DNA of 64,000 nucleotides from CAYLUN01 sp964386865 (lineage in GTDB: Bacteria > Verrucomicrobiota > Kiritimatiellia > RFP12 > UBA1067): assembly GCA_964386865.1 (NCBI GenBank), contig CAYLUN010000020.1, forward strand, positions 15,548-79,547. The letters run 5' to 3'. Each line of letters begins with the position of its first letter. Position 1 is the first letter of the stretch. The notes under the pieces are model-generated. The model did not search any database, was not told where the DNA came from, and worked only from the letters and a program-made list of their open reading frames with translations. The position numbers and the translations under genes are program-made. Shown in pieces: positions 31,801-41,093 of the stretch.

Positions 31801-34224
31801 GCGGGCGACGCCGCCACGCTCGTCATCACGGCGGGCAACACGGGCAACCTGTTCAGCCTCGGCGCCGACGGCTGGATCCGAGTCTCGAACGAAACCGCTC
31901 TGCTCTCAGCCTCTTCGCCCGTCACCCTCTCGGTCCGCGCCACAGACAATGGCGCGCCGGCGCTTTCCGGCACCTCCTCCGCCCGCATCACCCTCGCCGC
32001 CGCCAGCAGCATCAGCCTAGCCGAACCGCCGCGCGAGCTGTTCAACGCCATCGGCGGCGGCGCAGCCGTCAGCGACCTCACGGGCAACGCCAAGTACCCC
32101 GGCCTCGTGGACGACCTCGACACCCTCACCAGCTTCAGCACGGCCGCGGACATCGGAGACTCCTACGGCTCGCGAATCCGCGGCACCGTCACCCCGCCTT
32201 CCAGCGGCGACTACACCTTCTTCATCGCCTCGGACGACGCCAGCCAGCTCAAGTTCAGCCGCACCACCAACGCCGCCACCGCCACCGTCATCGCGTCGCT
32301 GAGCAGCTGGGTGAGCGCGGGCGTCTACACCCAGTACACCTCACAGGTCTCCGCGCCCCAGACCAACCTCGTGGCCGGGCAGGCCTACTACATCGAGGCC
32401 CTGCACAAGGAGGGCTCGGGCGGCGACTACGTCTCCGTGGCGTGGGCCGGCCCCGGCCTCACCGGCACCAACGCCATCGCCGGAGCCAACCTCGCGCCCA
32501 TCGACATCAACTATGCGCCCAAGTTCACCAACCACGCTTTTCGCGTCAGCTACACCAACGTCGCTGGCTACGGCGTGGGCCGCCTCACGGCCACCGACAG
32601 CCCGCTCGACACCCTTAGCTTCAAGATCGTTTCGGGCAACACCAACGGGACCTTCGCCCTCGGTTCCGACAACGGCGTCCTTACCCTCTCCAGCGCCGCG
32701 CTCACCGCGCCCATGACGCGCAGCTCCTTCCCGCTTGTGGTCGCCGTCCAAGACTCGGGCTACGGGCAGCTCTTCCCGCTCAAAACCACCACCGCCACGG
32801 TCACGGTCTCCGTCGTGGGCCCCTACGCCATCGGCTTCACCAACTCGCTCCGGCGCAACGCGCTGGCTGGCGCCAAGGTCGGCCGCATCACGAACTCCGA
32901 CCCCGGCCGCGGCGGCACCCCCAGCTTCACGATCACGTCTGGAAACGGCAGCGGACTCTTCTCGGTCGGCCCTGACGGCTGGGTCCGCGCCGCCAACGAA
33001 GCCGCGCTGCTCACCGCCTCGTCGCCCGTGACGCTGACCGTCCTCGCGACCGACACCGGCACGCCCCCGCTCTCCAGCACCGCCACCAACCGCATCACGC
33101 TCGCGGCCACCAACGCGCTCCCCGCCACGCCCTACCGCGAGCTCTTCTACAGCATCAGCGGAGGGAACGTGAGCGACCTCACGGGTAACGCCAAATATCC
33201 GGGACGGCCGGACGCGCTGACCGCCCTCACGAACTTCGCCTCGCCCCTCAACATCGGCTCGACCTACGGCTCGCGCATCCGGGCCTACCTCGTCCCGCCC
33301 ACCAACGGGCACTACCGCTTCTTCATCGCCTCGGACGACTCCAGCCAGCTCAAGCTCAGTCGCACCGCGAGCCCCACGGGCGCGACCGTCATCGCCTCGG
33401 TCAGCGGCTCGGTCAACCCCGGCGTGTGGACGTCGAAAGTCTCGCAGGCCTCCATCGTCCAGAGCAACCTCGTGTCCGGGCAGTCCTATTACATCGAGGC
33501 GCTCCACAAGGAAAACACCAGCAATGACCACCTCTCTGCGGCCTGGGCCGTGCCGAACGTCGCCGGCACCAACCTCATCGGCGGCACGTACCTCGCGCCC
33601 CTTGACATCAACCACAACCCGCAAGCCACCAACCAGACGCTGCGGATCAGCTATTTGAACGTCGCCGGCTCCGCCGTCGGCCGCGTCGCAGTCACGGACA
33701 GCCCGCTCGATACGCTCACGTTCAAGATTGCGGGCGGCAACACAAACGCGACCTTCGCCCTCGACCCCGACACCGGCCTGCTCACCCTCGCCAACACCGC
33801 ACTCACCGCCAGCCAGACCACCACCTTCTTCCCGCTCACCGTCACCGTGCAGGACTCGGGCTACGGCGGGCTCTTCCCGCTCCACGGCACCTCGGTTGTC
33901 GTGAACGTCTCGGTCCTCTGCCCGCCAGCCCTGAGCTCCTTTGAACAGCTGAGCGGCGGCTTGCGTATGGTCTGGAGCTCCACGCCCGGCATCCGCTACC
34001 AGCTTCAGGCAAACACGAACCTGCTCTGGGGCGCGTGGGTGAACGTCGGCACGCCGGTCAGCGGCACCGGCGGCCCACTCACCAACGCGGTTCCCTATGG
34101 CGCCGAGCCCACCCGATTTTTCCGCATCCTGCTGCTGGAACAGGCTACTTGGCTTCCCGCACGTCGATCTCAGCGAGGGAGGCGAATTTCTGCCCCTCGA
34201 CTTCGCTCACGGCAACGAGCTTGA
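28891..34224 (+). CDS. giant exported metalloprotease with cadherin-like and three PA14 domains
   Basis: This 1777-residue protein has an N-terminal signal or anchor (KKRTLFACLLLVTGAIVMFV). A metzincin-type zinc site HEVGHTLTLGH is at 360-370. Then cadherin/Ig-like repeats (LSVAENSTNGTAVG, VTNVNEKPSV) alternate with three PA14-like modules near 775-935, 1046-1205 and 1412-1570, each with a SYGS/AAxRG and FIASDDASQL core. The last recognisable segment is the SSTPGIRYQLQANTNLLWG carboxyl module common in PVC secreted proteins. It is likely a surface or secreted glycan-binding protease. The final 25 or so residues are arginine-rich and read antisense to the LacZ tail, so the original stop may be lost. 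GGAAGG lies ten bases before the ATG. Confidence 0.85.
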   Translation: MKKRTLFACLLLVTGAIVMFVLSRAPSRPQTLEGPVAAADEPAQATARQTARTVPPPGAAQTQALASGLAPDTASTAHPAGPAAEPERPLRKRAWDRGYLASLGHPSEGTPIRFELVAGRFASGTVRLADVRNGILMRVSGDLSQPEAGRFFFQRQTEPGKAGDFAGVVEFPASRSAYRIEPTGPGGASELVERRLDEVMCLMMPQLDAEANAAAEAEEIPPLDPQDVPDVVPPYNDGIISLQSQPGAAAVLYIDYRGGYTPTWGGITYAKPTASNAQIKDVWKRVCEDYMGFTVNVTTDIRAYEAAAESSRQRCICTPTTTAAPGAGGVAYIGSWNWTGDTPCWSFYSTGKSAAEVISHEVGHTLTLGHDGRTTPSEGYFGGHGSGDTGWAPIMGVGYYQPVAQWSKGEYQYANNTEDDLAKIASNNNSVDSRADDTGATLEASRYLEIASNSTASAEGVIETTADTDAFRFTTTGGLISLTALPVGSWANLAIQATLANASNAVIATHNPQTTLWAMITTNLAAGTYTFRVTGAGRNNALTDGFTSYASLGYYAVTGRVANAQLATTLSVAENSTNGTAVGTVPARPPTADPLVYTITSGNTSGAFALDNSGALRVANSAALNYEALASNTVFTVQFQLFVTISNTVTPALTEVNRRVVVLVTNVNEKPSVAGFNATILARTLTGTPIGTVTGSDPDNYSYVTFTITAGNTGGAFAIAGGTGEMTVAADINVATQALYTLTVRATDNGMPAPAQTNDAAVRVTVLPNATGLRPGSLSCAYYDAIGGGTAVTNLTQHPRFPADPTSEVQRDLFESDANRADSYGAALRGYLIPPTNGTYTFWIASDDASELLLSATTNPATAARIAYVSGYTSPRAWTANASQRSTNCTLVAGQAYYLEARLKEGGGDDHVAVAWKGPATANRTNVIAGVYLAPYAMNYMPHPSGFTNSIRRNLQAGAKVGRITVSDVNAGDAATLVITAGNTGNLFSLGADGWIRVSNETALLSASSPVTLSVRATDNGAPALSGTSSARITLAAASSISLAEPPRELFNAIGGGAAVSDLTGNAKYPGLVDDLDTLTSFSTAADIGDSYGSRIRGTVTPPSSGDYTFFIASDDASQLKFSRTTNAATATVIASLSSWVSAGVYTQYTSQVSAPQTNLVAGQAYYIEALHKEGSGGDYVSVAWAGPGLTGTNAIAGANLAPIDINYAPKFTNHAFRVSYTNVAGYGVGRLTATDSPLDTLSFKIVSGNTNGTFALGSDNGVLTLSSAALTAPMTRSSFPLVVAVQDSGYGQLFPLKTTTATVTVSVVGPYAIGFTNSLRRNALAGAKVGRITNSDPGRGGTPSFTITSGNGSGLFSVGPDGWVRAANEAALLTASSPVTLTVLATDTGTPPLSSTATNRITLAATNALPATPYRELFYSISGGNVSDLTGNAKYPGRPDALTALTNFASPLNIGSTYGSRIRAYLVPPTNGHYRFFIASDDSSQLKLSRTASPTGATVIASVSGSVNPGVWTSKVSQASIVQSNLVSGQSYYIEALHKENTSNDHLSAAWAVPNVAGTNLIGGTYLAPLDINHNPQATNQTLRISYLNVAGSAVGRVAVTDSPLDTLTFKIAGGNTNATFALDPDTGLLTLANTALTASQTTTFFPLTVTVQDSGYGGLFPLHGTSVVVNVSVLCPPALSSFEQLSGGLRMVWSSTPGIRYQLQANTNLLWGAWVNVGTPVSGTGGPLTNAVPYGAEPTRFFRILLLEQATWLPARRSQRGRRISAPRLRSRQRA

Positions 34225-37200
34225 GGTAGCGACCCGTGGCGGAGGCCTTGAGCGTGGCTGTCTGCTCGCCCCCGCTGTTCTTCCACGTGCCCTTGGCAAC
34301 CGGCGCGCCCCACGCCTTGCCGTCCGCGCTGACGTAGACCTCGTAGTCTTTCACCCGGCCATTGCTGTTGCCGCCCTGGCGCGGCAGAACGGTCACGGCA
34401 GCGACGTTCAGCGACTGGCCAAAGTCCACAGCAAGCCAGTGCGGATGCGCGGGCGCGTCCTTGGACCAGCGCGAGTGCCAGAACGTTCCGTCTTGGCCAT
34501 CCACCGCGTTGCCGGGCTCGCCTTCGCCCTTCTCAAAGCTGCTGGCGGTCACCTTCCAGCGGGCACGCCGGTCAAGCTTGCCGAGCGGGATCGCGCTCTC
34601 GAAACCGGCCATGCCCGAGGCCGTGGCGCGCACCAGCACCTGCAGCGCGTCGGGCGCGGCGAAGGGCGCGGCGTAGGCCTGCCACGCGCCCTCGGCGAGC
34701 GCGTACTCGAGCTTCGCGCCGGCGGTCTCGGAATTCAGCGTGACCGTGCCGCTGAAGTCGCGGCTGGCGAGCACGGGCTTGACGCGGTTGGCCGGCGCCT
34801 GCACGCGGCCCGCCTGCGGCAGCTTCGCGCCCGGCGGCAGAAGCCGCAGGACGTAGCTGAAGGCCGCGGGCGCCGACCAGACCACATACTCGTCGGCCGG
34901 GCGCGGGCCGCAGCCGTTGGAGCCGACGCCGGTCGTGCGCGCGGCAAGAACCAGCACGCTCGCCGCGCTCGGCGGCAGGTCGACCGTGTACTCCACCGGA
35001 TCCATCTGCTCGTCGGTATAGGGCAGCACGCCAGCCTGCAGCACGCCGCCGGCTTCAGCCTGCGCCATCAGGGCGGGCAGCCCCTTGCCGCTGACGGCCG
35101 CCCAGCGGACATCTTCGTGGTTGCCGTTCTCCATCGGCTTGGCGTAGGGCGTCATGTTGCCGCGCACCGTGCTGGCATAAAGCCCCACGTCGAAGCCGCG
35201 CTTGCGGTCCGCGTAGTTCTCCATCGGGCCGCGCCCGAAGTAGGCGAACTGGTCAAGTTTCGGGTCGAGCAGCAGGCGCACGCCGAGGCGCGCGAACGGG
35301 ATCTTCTTGCCCTGCGGGTTGACGCTGTTGTCCACCGCGATCGAGCCGTCGCCAAAGACCGTATAGGCGGCGGTGTGGCCCACGCGGAAGTTGCCCGCGC
35401 CTTGGAGCTCGAGCGACGCGATGACGCGCACCGCGGCGGGGCCTGCCTGCTGCGCGGCGAGGCTGAGCAGCTTCCACTGCGGCTCAATGAGGCCGTAGCG
35501 CTTCCAGTCGTTGAAGGCCCACATGTCGTCGGTCTTGTGCGCCGCGCGCCAGAGGTGCAGGCGCGGGCCGCCGTCGGCAGCGAGCACGTTCTTGCCATCG
35601 CGTTCGAGTGCGCTGATGAACCCCGTGGCCTTGTCGAACGTGACCGCGAAGCCGTCACCCGCGACCGCGATGGCGGCGCCGTCTTGCTTCAGCGAGACGG
35701 GCTTCATCCCGGCGACATCGGCGACCGGCGCGGGCGCGGCGACGGGAAGCTTGAACTGCTGCCACGCCACCTCGTGACCGGCTTTCGCCCACAGCGCATC
35801 GTCCGCGAGCTTGAATGACACGCGCAGGAAATACTCGACGCCGGGCTTGGCTGCGATCTTGGGCAGATCGAGCGCGACGGACTGCTCCGCGCCGGGCGCG
35901 AGGCTGAGCTTCGGCAGCTTGCCGCTGTCAAGCTCCTGTCCGTCTCCGGTCACGGTCCACGCGCCAGCGAAGCCGTCGAGCGGGATGAACGCGAATTTAT
36001 TGCGGATCTTGACCTTACCGGCCGCGAGGTCGTCCTCGGCGATGCCGATCCACTGGTAGGCCTTCTTCATCTCGGGGTAGTGCGGCTTGGGCGAGCGGTC
36101 GGCGAAAACCACGCCCTTGTGGATAAAGTAGTGGTCGTTCGGCACCTCGCCGAAGCCGCCGCCGTACGCGAGGTACACGCGCTTCGGATCACGGCTGTTC
36201 CACAGGCCCTGGTCCTGCCACTCCCAGATCGCGCCGCCCATCAGCGCGGGGTACTTGTCGAAGACGTCGTTGTACTCGCCGATCGAGCCCATCGAGTTGT
36301 TCATCGCGTGGGCGTACTCGCACATGTAGAAAGGCTTGGTGAGCCGCTCGTCCTGCGCGATGCGCTCGACCTGCGTCCAGTGCGTGTACATGTGGCTGTC
36401 CACATCGGCGGGGTTGCCCGCGCCGTCGCCGAAGCGCTCGTAGTGCGTGGGTCGCGAGGTGTCGAGCGCCTTGATAGCCGCGAGCGCCGCATGGAAGTTC
36501 GGGCCTGAGCCGGCCTCGTTGCCGAGCGACCACATCACCACCGACGCGTGGTTCTTGAAGTTCTCCACATTGGCCACGTTGCGGTCCACGTGCGCAGCCT
36601 CGGCCTCCTTGACGTTCGAGAGCGACTCCGGGCCGTAGCCGTAGCCGTGCGACTCGACGTTCGCCTCGGCGCAGAGGTAGATGCCGTACTGGTCGCACAG
36701 CTCGTACCAGCGAGGGTCGTCGGAGTAGTGGCAGGTGCGGACGTGGTTGCAGTTGCCCTGCTTGAGCACCTCGAGGTCGCGGATCATGCGCGCCTCGCTG
36801 ACGGTGTGGCCGGTGTCGGCCTCCATCTCGTGGCGGTTCGCGCCCTTGAGCTTCACCGGCACGCCGTTGATCTGATACACGCGGCCCTTGACCTCGACCT
36901 TGCGGAAGCCCGTGCGCGTCGAGAGGATCTCCGCGCCGCCACCGAGCGTCAGCACGGTCGTGTAGAGGTTCGGCGTTTCTGCGGTCCACTTCAAGGGGTT
37001 CGCAACGGCCAGCCTCAGCGTCACGGCAGTTTCCGCGCCAGCCGCGAGGGCCGCGACGTCGGCGACCGCCTCCGCGCTGACGGCTTTGCCCTCCGCATCA
37101 TAAACGACCGCCGTGAGCCTGCCCGCCGCGGCCGCCTGCGCGCCGAAGTTCTTCACCTTCGCCGTGACCGCGAGCGTGGCGTCCTTGTACTGCGCGTCGA

Positions 37201-37960
37201 GGTCCGGCAGCGCGAAGAAGTCGCGGATGTGGACCTGCGGCGAGGACCAGAGGTAGCAGTCGCGGAAGATGCCGGAGAGCCGCCACATGTCCTGGTCTTC
37301 CAGCCACGTGCCGGAGCTGAAGCGGTAGACCTCAACGGCCACCATGTTCTTGCCCGGCTTGACGTGGGGCGTGACGTCGAACTCCGCCGTGTTGCGGCTG
37401 TTGACGCTGTAGCCGACCTTCTCGCCGTTGACCCACACGAAAAACGCGCTGTCCACGCCGCTGAACGCGAGGAAGACACGGCGGCCCGACCAGCCCGAGG
37501 GCAGCTCGAAGTCGCGGCGATAGCTTCCCACCGGATTGCGCTCGACGAACGCGGTGTAGTCCTGCGGCGGCTCGGTCATGACGCGCGGGAAGTCCTTCTT
37601 GATGATGTAGCCCATGTTCTTGTAGTAGGGCGTGCCGTAGCCGAGCACCTGCCAGCACGACGGCACAGGGATGTCCTTCCAGCCGCTGACGTCGAACGCG
37701 GGCTTGTAGAAGTCGAGCGGCCGTTCGTCCGGATGTTTGACCCAGTTGAACTTCCACAGGCCGTTCAGCGGCCGGCAGAAGGGCGACTCCAGCCGTTTGC
37801 CGGCGAGCGCCTGCTTCACCGTCGCGTAAGGCATCAGCGTCGCGTGATAAGGCTGCTTGTTGACGCCGAGGCACTCGGGGTTCTCAAGCTCCGGCGGCGT
37901 CGCCGCACCGGCGGCCAGGCAAGCCATCGCGAACAGACTGGGCACTAGAGACTTCTTCAT
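34145..37960 (-). CDS. GH2 beta-galactosidase (LacZ-type) with CBM32-like domain
   Basis: This 1271-residue exported enzyme starts at ATG 37960 after AAGGGAAA, with a signal peptide ending near GAAT. It has the five LacZ domains in order. The acid/base glutamate is Glu482 in WSLGNEAGSGPNF, the nucleophile Glu548 in FYMCEYAHAMNNSMG, and the small C-domain opens with VTFDKATGFISALERDG. An added F5/8-type (CBM32-like) domain occupies about 1135-1271 (ASSFEKGEGEPGNAVDGQDG, HWLAVDFGQSLNVAAV). It would release galactose from exported glycans, with the CBM32 targeting it to galactose-rich chains. Its last 80 bases overlap the end of the giant plus-strand gene. Confidence 0.95.
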   Translation of the reverse strand: MKKSLVPSLFAMACLAAGAATPPELENPECLGVNKQPYHATLMPYATVKQALAGKRLESPFCRPLNGLWKFNWVKHPDERPLDFYKPAFDVSGWKDIPVPSCWQVLGYGTPYYKNMGYIIKKDFPRVMTEPPQDYTAFVERNPVGSYRRDFELPSGWSGRRVFLAFSGVDSAFFVWVNGEKVGYSVNSRNTAEFDVTPHVKPGKNMVAVEVYRFSSGTWLEDQDMWRLSGIFRDCYLWSSPQVHIRDFFALPDLDAQYKDATLAVTAKVKNFGAQAAAAGRLTAVVYDAEGKAVSAEAVADVAALAAGAETAVTLRLAVANPLKWTAETPNLYTTVLTLGGGAEILSTRTGFRKVEVKGRVYQINGVPVKLKGANRHEMEADTGHTVSEARMIRDLEVLKQGNCNHVRTCHYSDDPRWYELCDQYGIYLCAEANVESHGYGYGPESLSNVKEAEAAHVDRNVANVENFKNHASVVMWSLGNEAGSGPNFHAALAAIKALDTSRPTHYERFGDGAGNPADVDSHMYTHWTQVERIAQDERLTKPFYMCEYAHAMNNSMGSIGEYNDVFDKYPALMGGAIWEWQDQGLWNSRDPKRVYLAYGGGFGEVPNDHYFIHKGVVFADRSPKPHYPEMKKAYQWIGIAEDDLAAGKVKIRNKFAFIPLDGFAGAWTVTGDGQELDSGKLPKLSLAPGAEQSVALDLPKIAAKPGVEYFLRVSFKLADDALWAKAGHEVAWQQFKLPVAAPAPVADVAGMKPVSLKQDGAAIAVAGDGFAVTFDKATGFISALERDGKNVLAADGGPRLHLWRAAHKTDDMWAFNDWKRYGLIEPQWKLLSLAAQQAGPAAVRVIASLELQGAGNFRVGHTAAYTVFGDGSIAVDNSVNPQGKKIPFARLGVRLLLDPKLDQFAYFGRGPMENYADRKRGFDVGLYASTVRGNMTPYAKPMENGNHEDVRWAAVSGKGLPALMAQAEAGGVLQAGVLPYTDEQMDPVEYTVDLPPSAASVLVLAARTTGVGSNGCGPRPADEYVVWSAPAAFSYVLRLLPPGAKLPQAGRVQAPANRVKPVLASRDFSGTVTLNSETAGAKLEYALAEGAWQAYAAPFAAPDALQVLVRATASGMAGFESAIPLGKLDRRARWKVTASSFEKGEGEPGNAVDGQDGTFWHSRWSKDAPAHPHWLAVDFGQSLNVAAVTVLPRQGGNSNGRVKDYEVYVSADGKAWGAPVAKGTWKNSGGEQTATLKASATGRYLKLVAVSEVEGQKFASLAEIDVREAK

Positions 37961-38024
37961 GGTGTTTCCCTTTCCTTCACATTCGACCGTCAGCGATGGT
38001 CGCCCGGCCTGATGCCGCGTGGGC

Positions 38025-39044
38025 CTAAACACTGGGCCGCGTGCGTCGCGGCGCGTCGGCAGGCGGCGTCAGCAACCCCTCGATGAACCAACAGCTTTCA
38101 TAATAGAGCAACGCGACATCCACAAAAGGCACGAGCAAGATGCGTCCGTCAAGCAACGTGCAGCGCGTCGTGTACATCCGCTTGGAGTAAGCCAACGTGT
38201 ACGCGAACAGAAGAGCCAGGCTGGCCACGAACAGGTGCGGCACAACGGGCAGGCACGCCAGCACGGGCTTCGCGAAGAACGGCAGCTTGGGGAGGATCGG
38301 CTTCAGGCCCTGAAACTGCAGGATCTTGCCGTACGTCCGCGCGTAGTTCTTCCGCGCCTTGAACAGCGCGCGGAGCCCGTACGCGCTGCTCAGGTCGTGC
38401 AGGTGGATCACGCGCGCCTCGGTTCGCACGATGCGCCCCTGCTTCATCAGGCGGAAATTGAGGTCCGAGTCCTCTCCGCCGTACCCGGCGTTCTGCGTGA
38501 AGCGGCGGGTGTTGTGGCCGCCCGCCCGCTGGTAGGCCTCTTTGCGGATGCAGTCGAATTTGCCGCACATGCACGGCTGCTCGCGCAGGGCCACGCGGGC
38601 GAACAGGTACTTCTGCCAAAACGGGAAACGCCCCCACACCTCAAGCGGCATCAGCAGGGTCGAGAACGCCGCGGCCACCTGCGGGTCGCCCTGCAGCGGC
38701 GCCACAAGAAGCGCCAGATCGTGCGCGGTGGGCAGCATGCTGTCCGAATGCACGAAAACCACCAGCGGAGACGCGGCGAGCGCCATGCCGGTGTTGTAGC
38801 TGGTGGTCAGCCCGCCGTTCACCGCCTGCTTGATCAGCCGCAGCGGAACGGGGCACTGCGCCTGGAACCCTTCCACAAGCGAAACCGAGCCATCGGTGGA
38901 GACGTTGTCGATCACGAGGATCTCCGCGATCGGGTAGTCCTGCGACGCCAGCCCCTTCAGGCACTGGATGATCGTCGTCTCCGCATTGAACATGGCGACG
39001 ACGACGCTCACCGGCTCCGGCGGCCTCTGCCCGTCCAGACTCAT
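38025..39044 (-). CDS. GT2 glycosyltransferase with C-terminal membrane helices
   Basis: This 339-residue GT-A enzyme begins with SVVVAMFNAETTIIQCLKGL and carries the expected donor pattern IDNVSTDGS, the DxD-like HSDSMLP at about 115-121 and a GGEDSDLNFRL acceptor motif (ED of the GT2 catalytic base). Two C-terminal helices (LPVVPHLFVASLALLFAYTL in part) anchor it. It is the last gene of a seven-gene surface-glycan operon and overlaps the upstream gene stop as ATGA. Confidence 0.9.
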   Translation of the reverse strand: MSLDGQRPPEPVSVVVAMFNAETTIIQCLKGLASQDYPIAEILVIDNVSTDGSVSLVEGFQAQCPVPLRLIKQAVNGGLTTSYNTGMALAASPLVVFVHSDSMLPTAHDLALLVAPLQGDPQVAAAFSTLLMPLEVWGRFPFWQKYLFARVALREQPCMCGKFDCIRKEAYQRAGGHNTRRFTQNAGYGGEDSDLNFRLMKQGRIVRTEARVIHLHDLSSAYGLRALFKARKNYARTYGKILQFQGLKPILPKLPFFAKPVLACLPVVPHLFVASLALLFAYTLAYSKRMYTTRCTLLDGRILLVPFVDVALLYYESCWFIEGLLTPPADAPRRTRPSV

Positions 39045-40144
39045 GGCCCCTCCAGCGCGCGGAACGCCTCGCGGTAATACGGCTCGTACGCGAAGTGGGC
39101 GATGAAGCGCTCGATGCCCTTCTGGTAACGGGGATAGTCGGCGCGGATGCGCTCGATCGCCGAACCCAGCTCGCCGGCGTTGTCAATCACCTCGCCGCTG
39201 CTGAACCGCTCCACGTACGGCACGATGTCCGAGATGCGCGTCATGAGCACGGGCAGGCGCATCTCCGCGTAGGCCTTCACCTTGCCGGGGTCTGCGTAGT
39301 GCGTGAAGTTCGCGCCCGCCGTGTCGTAGAGCGCCAGCCCCACGTGACACGTCGCCGCCACCTCCAGAAGCTCCGGCTCCGAGTAGAAGCGGTTCGGGAA
39401 GAAGACCTGCCCGTCCAAGCCGAGGCGCGCCAGCAGCGACTGAAGCTGCGCGAAGTAGTCCGGCTGACACACCCCGATGACCTTGAGCCGGTAATTCCGG
39501 TGGGCGCTCAGAAACTCAAAGAGGACCTCCAGACCCTGCCCCGGCCGGATCAGGCCGACAAACAGCAAGGTGAAAGGCTCCAGGGGCGGAGGCGGCGCCG
39601 CCGGGAAGGGCTCCAGCCCCCACATGACCGTCCGCCGGCTCGGAGTGTCGGCGACCGCCCCGCCGTTCATGACCCGGTTGATCGCGTCAGTCAGGTAGAA
39701 GGCGAAATCGACCCGGTCGTGATACCATTTCTTCAGCCGCTCGAACAGCCGGACGGACAGCTTGTGCGACGGGAAGTAGTCGCCGATCCAATACGAGAAG
39801 CGGAGCGGGCGCAACAGGCGGAAGAGCCCCATGCCGAAATACACGATCGGATGCCCTCCGAACACGACGGTCGTTTCGTTCCGGGGGCAGAAGCGCAGCA
39901 GAAAGCGGACGTGGTTCGCGTACCAGAGCAGGTAGTACAGGAGCAGGTTCTGGGAGGACCGCACCGGGCGCTCCTCGAGCAGAGCCCCGTTGCGGTAACG
40001 CCGCAGCAGGTTCTGGTGCGCCCCGACGCGCGGCTGCACGATGAACACGGACAGCTCCGCCGTGTGCGCGGCGAGATAGGCCTCGCTGTGGCCGCTGAAC
40101 TGCAGGCTGCCGTACGCGAAGATCCGTCTGTATCGAACACTCAC
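39041..40144 (-). CDS. GT-B glycosyltransferase
   Basis: I start this 367-residue protein at GTG 40144 (VSVRYRRIFAYGSLQFSGH), with AGAGGG upstream. It is a two-domain GT-B type: the C-terminal half shows LLFVGLIRPGQGLEVLFEFL, VEVAATCHVGLALYDTAGA-type donor-site text and GKVKAYAEMRLPVLMT. A hydrophobic segment near 95-130 suggests membrane association. The closest family by pattern is GT4-like. The longer upstream frame is arginine-rich and looks antisense. It overlaps the downstream gene by four bases and lies 31 bases after the fucosyltransferase stop. Confidence 0.8.
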   Translation of the reverse strand: MSVRYRRIFAYGSLQFSGHSEAYLAAHTAELSVFIVQPRVGAHQNLLRRYRNGALLEERPVRSSQNLLLYYLLWYANHVRFLLRFCPRNETTVVFGGHPIVYFGMGLFRLLRPLRFSYWIGDYFPSHKLSVRLFERLKKWYHDRVDFAFYLTDAINRVMNGGAVADTPSRRTVMWGLEPFPAAPPPPLEPFTLLFVGLIRPGQGLEVLFEFLSAHRNYRLKVIGVCQPDYFAQLQSLLARLGLDGQVFFPNRFYSEPELLEVAATCHVGLALYDTAGANFTHYADPGKVKAYAEMRLPVLMTRISDIVPYVERFSSGEVIDNAGELGSAIERIRADYPRYQKGIERFIAHFAYEPYYREAFRALEGP

Positions 40145-40175
40145 CCGTGAGCCCTCTTCTGTTGGACGCGCACGC

Positions 40176-41093
40176 TCATACGCATCGGCGCCCCACGAAC
40201 GACGGCGCAGACACCCACTCCGGCTTGACCGTGGTCGGGCTCGTTTTCGCCGTCGGGAACCAGGTGTCGGGGTAGACGGTCGTGCCGCCCGCGTCGCGCC
40301 CGAGATAGGCGCCCCACCACGAGAACGTGCTGTTGGCAATAATATGATGTTTGCACGCGGCCATCAAGCGCAAGTCTTCCCACGGCGCGTCGCCGTTGCC
40401 TTCCACGAAGACGGCGTCCGCCAGCTCCGCGAGCGACGCCCGGCACCACGGGATGTCGTCGGAGAAAACCACCCACAGCGGATTCGGCTCCACGCGCCGG
40501 ATCGCCTGCATCGCGTGCCGGTAGTAGTCGACGTCCAGCACGATGGTCCCGTTGGCGACGCCCAGGTAGTCGCTCCGCCGGATGTGCACGGAGACCGACG
40601 GCGCGTCGCTGACCTGTCGCAGAATGTCCAGGTTGCGACCGACCGGCGCGTCGACGAGCTGCAGCTCGCGCCGCAGGGCCTCTTCGCTCGCCAGGTACGG
40701 CAGATGCCCGTAAACGCCGATGAGGTAGAGGCTCTCCGTGGCGCGCGCGAGACCCTCGTCAACGAACGCCTCGTCGTATTCCAGGATCCGCTCCGACTGC
40801 ACCACGCGGACATTCATCAGGCGCAGCAGGGCTGGGAAGACCGCGGCGCAGACGCGCTTGTTGACGACCCACGCGGCCAGAAACAGGGCCGTCCGAAAGA
40901 GGTTCCAGCGGCGCGTGCGAGACGGCCCGACGAAGTGCCCCAACTGGTACTTCCGCCCGCCATAGAAGATCAGAAAGTCCGTAAGGTCGAGCCGGACCGC
41001 GCGCCCCGTCCGCTCGGCGATGCCTCGCGCAACCGCATAGCTAAACAGCTGGTTGCCTAAGCCGCCAGTGATGCGTGCGACCACGTCCTTCAT
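40176..41093 (-). CDS. alpha-1,2-fucosyltransferase (GT11)
   Basis: This 305-residue enzyme starts at ATG 41093 (MKDVVARITGGLGNQLFSYA). It has the GT11 motifs: GGLGNQLF at 10-17, VHIRRSDYLG with HxRRxD at 170-175, and HHIIANSTFSWWGAYLG near the C-terminus, all expected for transfer of L-fucose from GDP-fucose to a galactose 2-OH. The family makes blood-group H-like structures. A partner GT10 gene is in the same operon. ATGA overlap with the upstream DUF5672 gene indicates coupling. Confidence 0.93.
   Translation of the reverse strand: MKDVVARITGGLGNQLFSYAVARGIAERTGRAVRLDLTDFLIFYGGRKYQLGHFVGPSRTRRWNLFRTALFLAAWVVNKRVCAAVFPALLRLMNVRVVQSERILEYDEAFVDEGLARATESLYLIGVYGHLPYLASEEALRRELQLVDAPVGRNLDILRQVSDAPSVSVHIRRSDYLGVANGTIVLDVDYYRHAMQAIRRVEPNPLWVVFSDDIPWCRASLAELADAVFVEGNGDAPWEDLRLMAACKHHIIANSTFSWWGAYLGRDAGGTTVYPDTWFPTAKTSPTTVKPEWVSAPSFVGRRCV

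Noticed and set aside
40145..40339. Upstream extension of the GT-B gene at 39041-40144
   Set aside because: The extra residues are Arg/Ser-rich and overlap the GT11 gene. GTG 40144 has AGAGGG and the hydrophobic-strand start expected for the fold.
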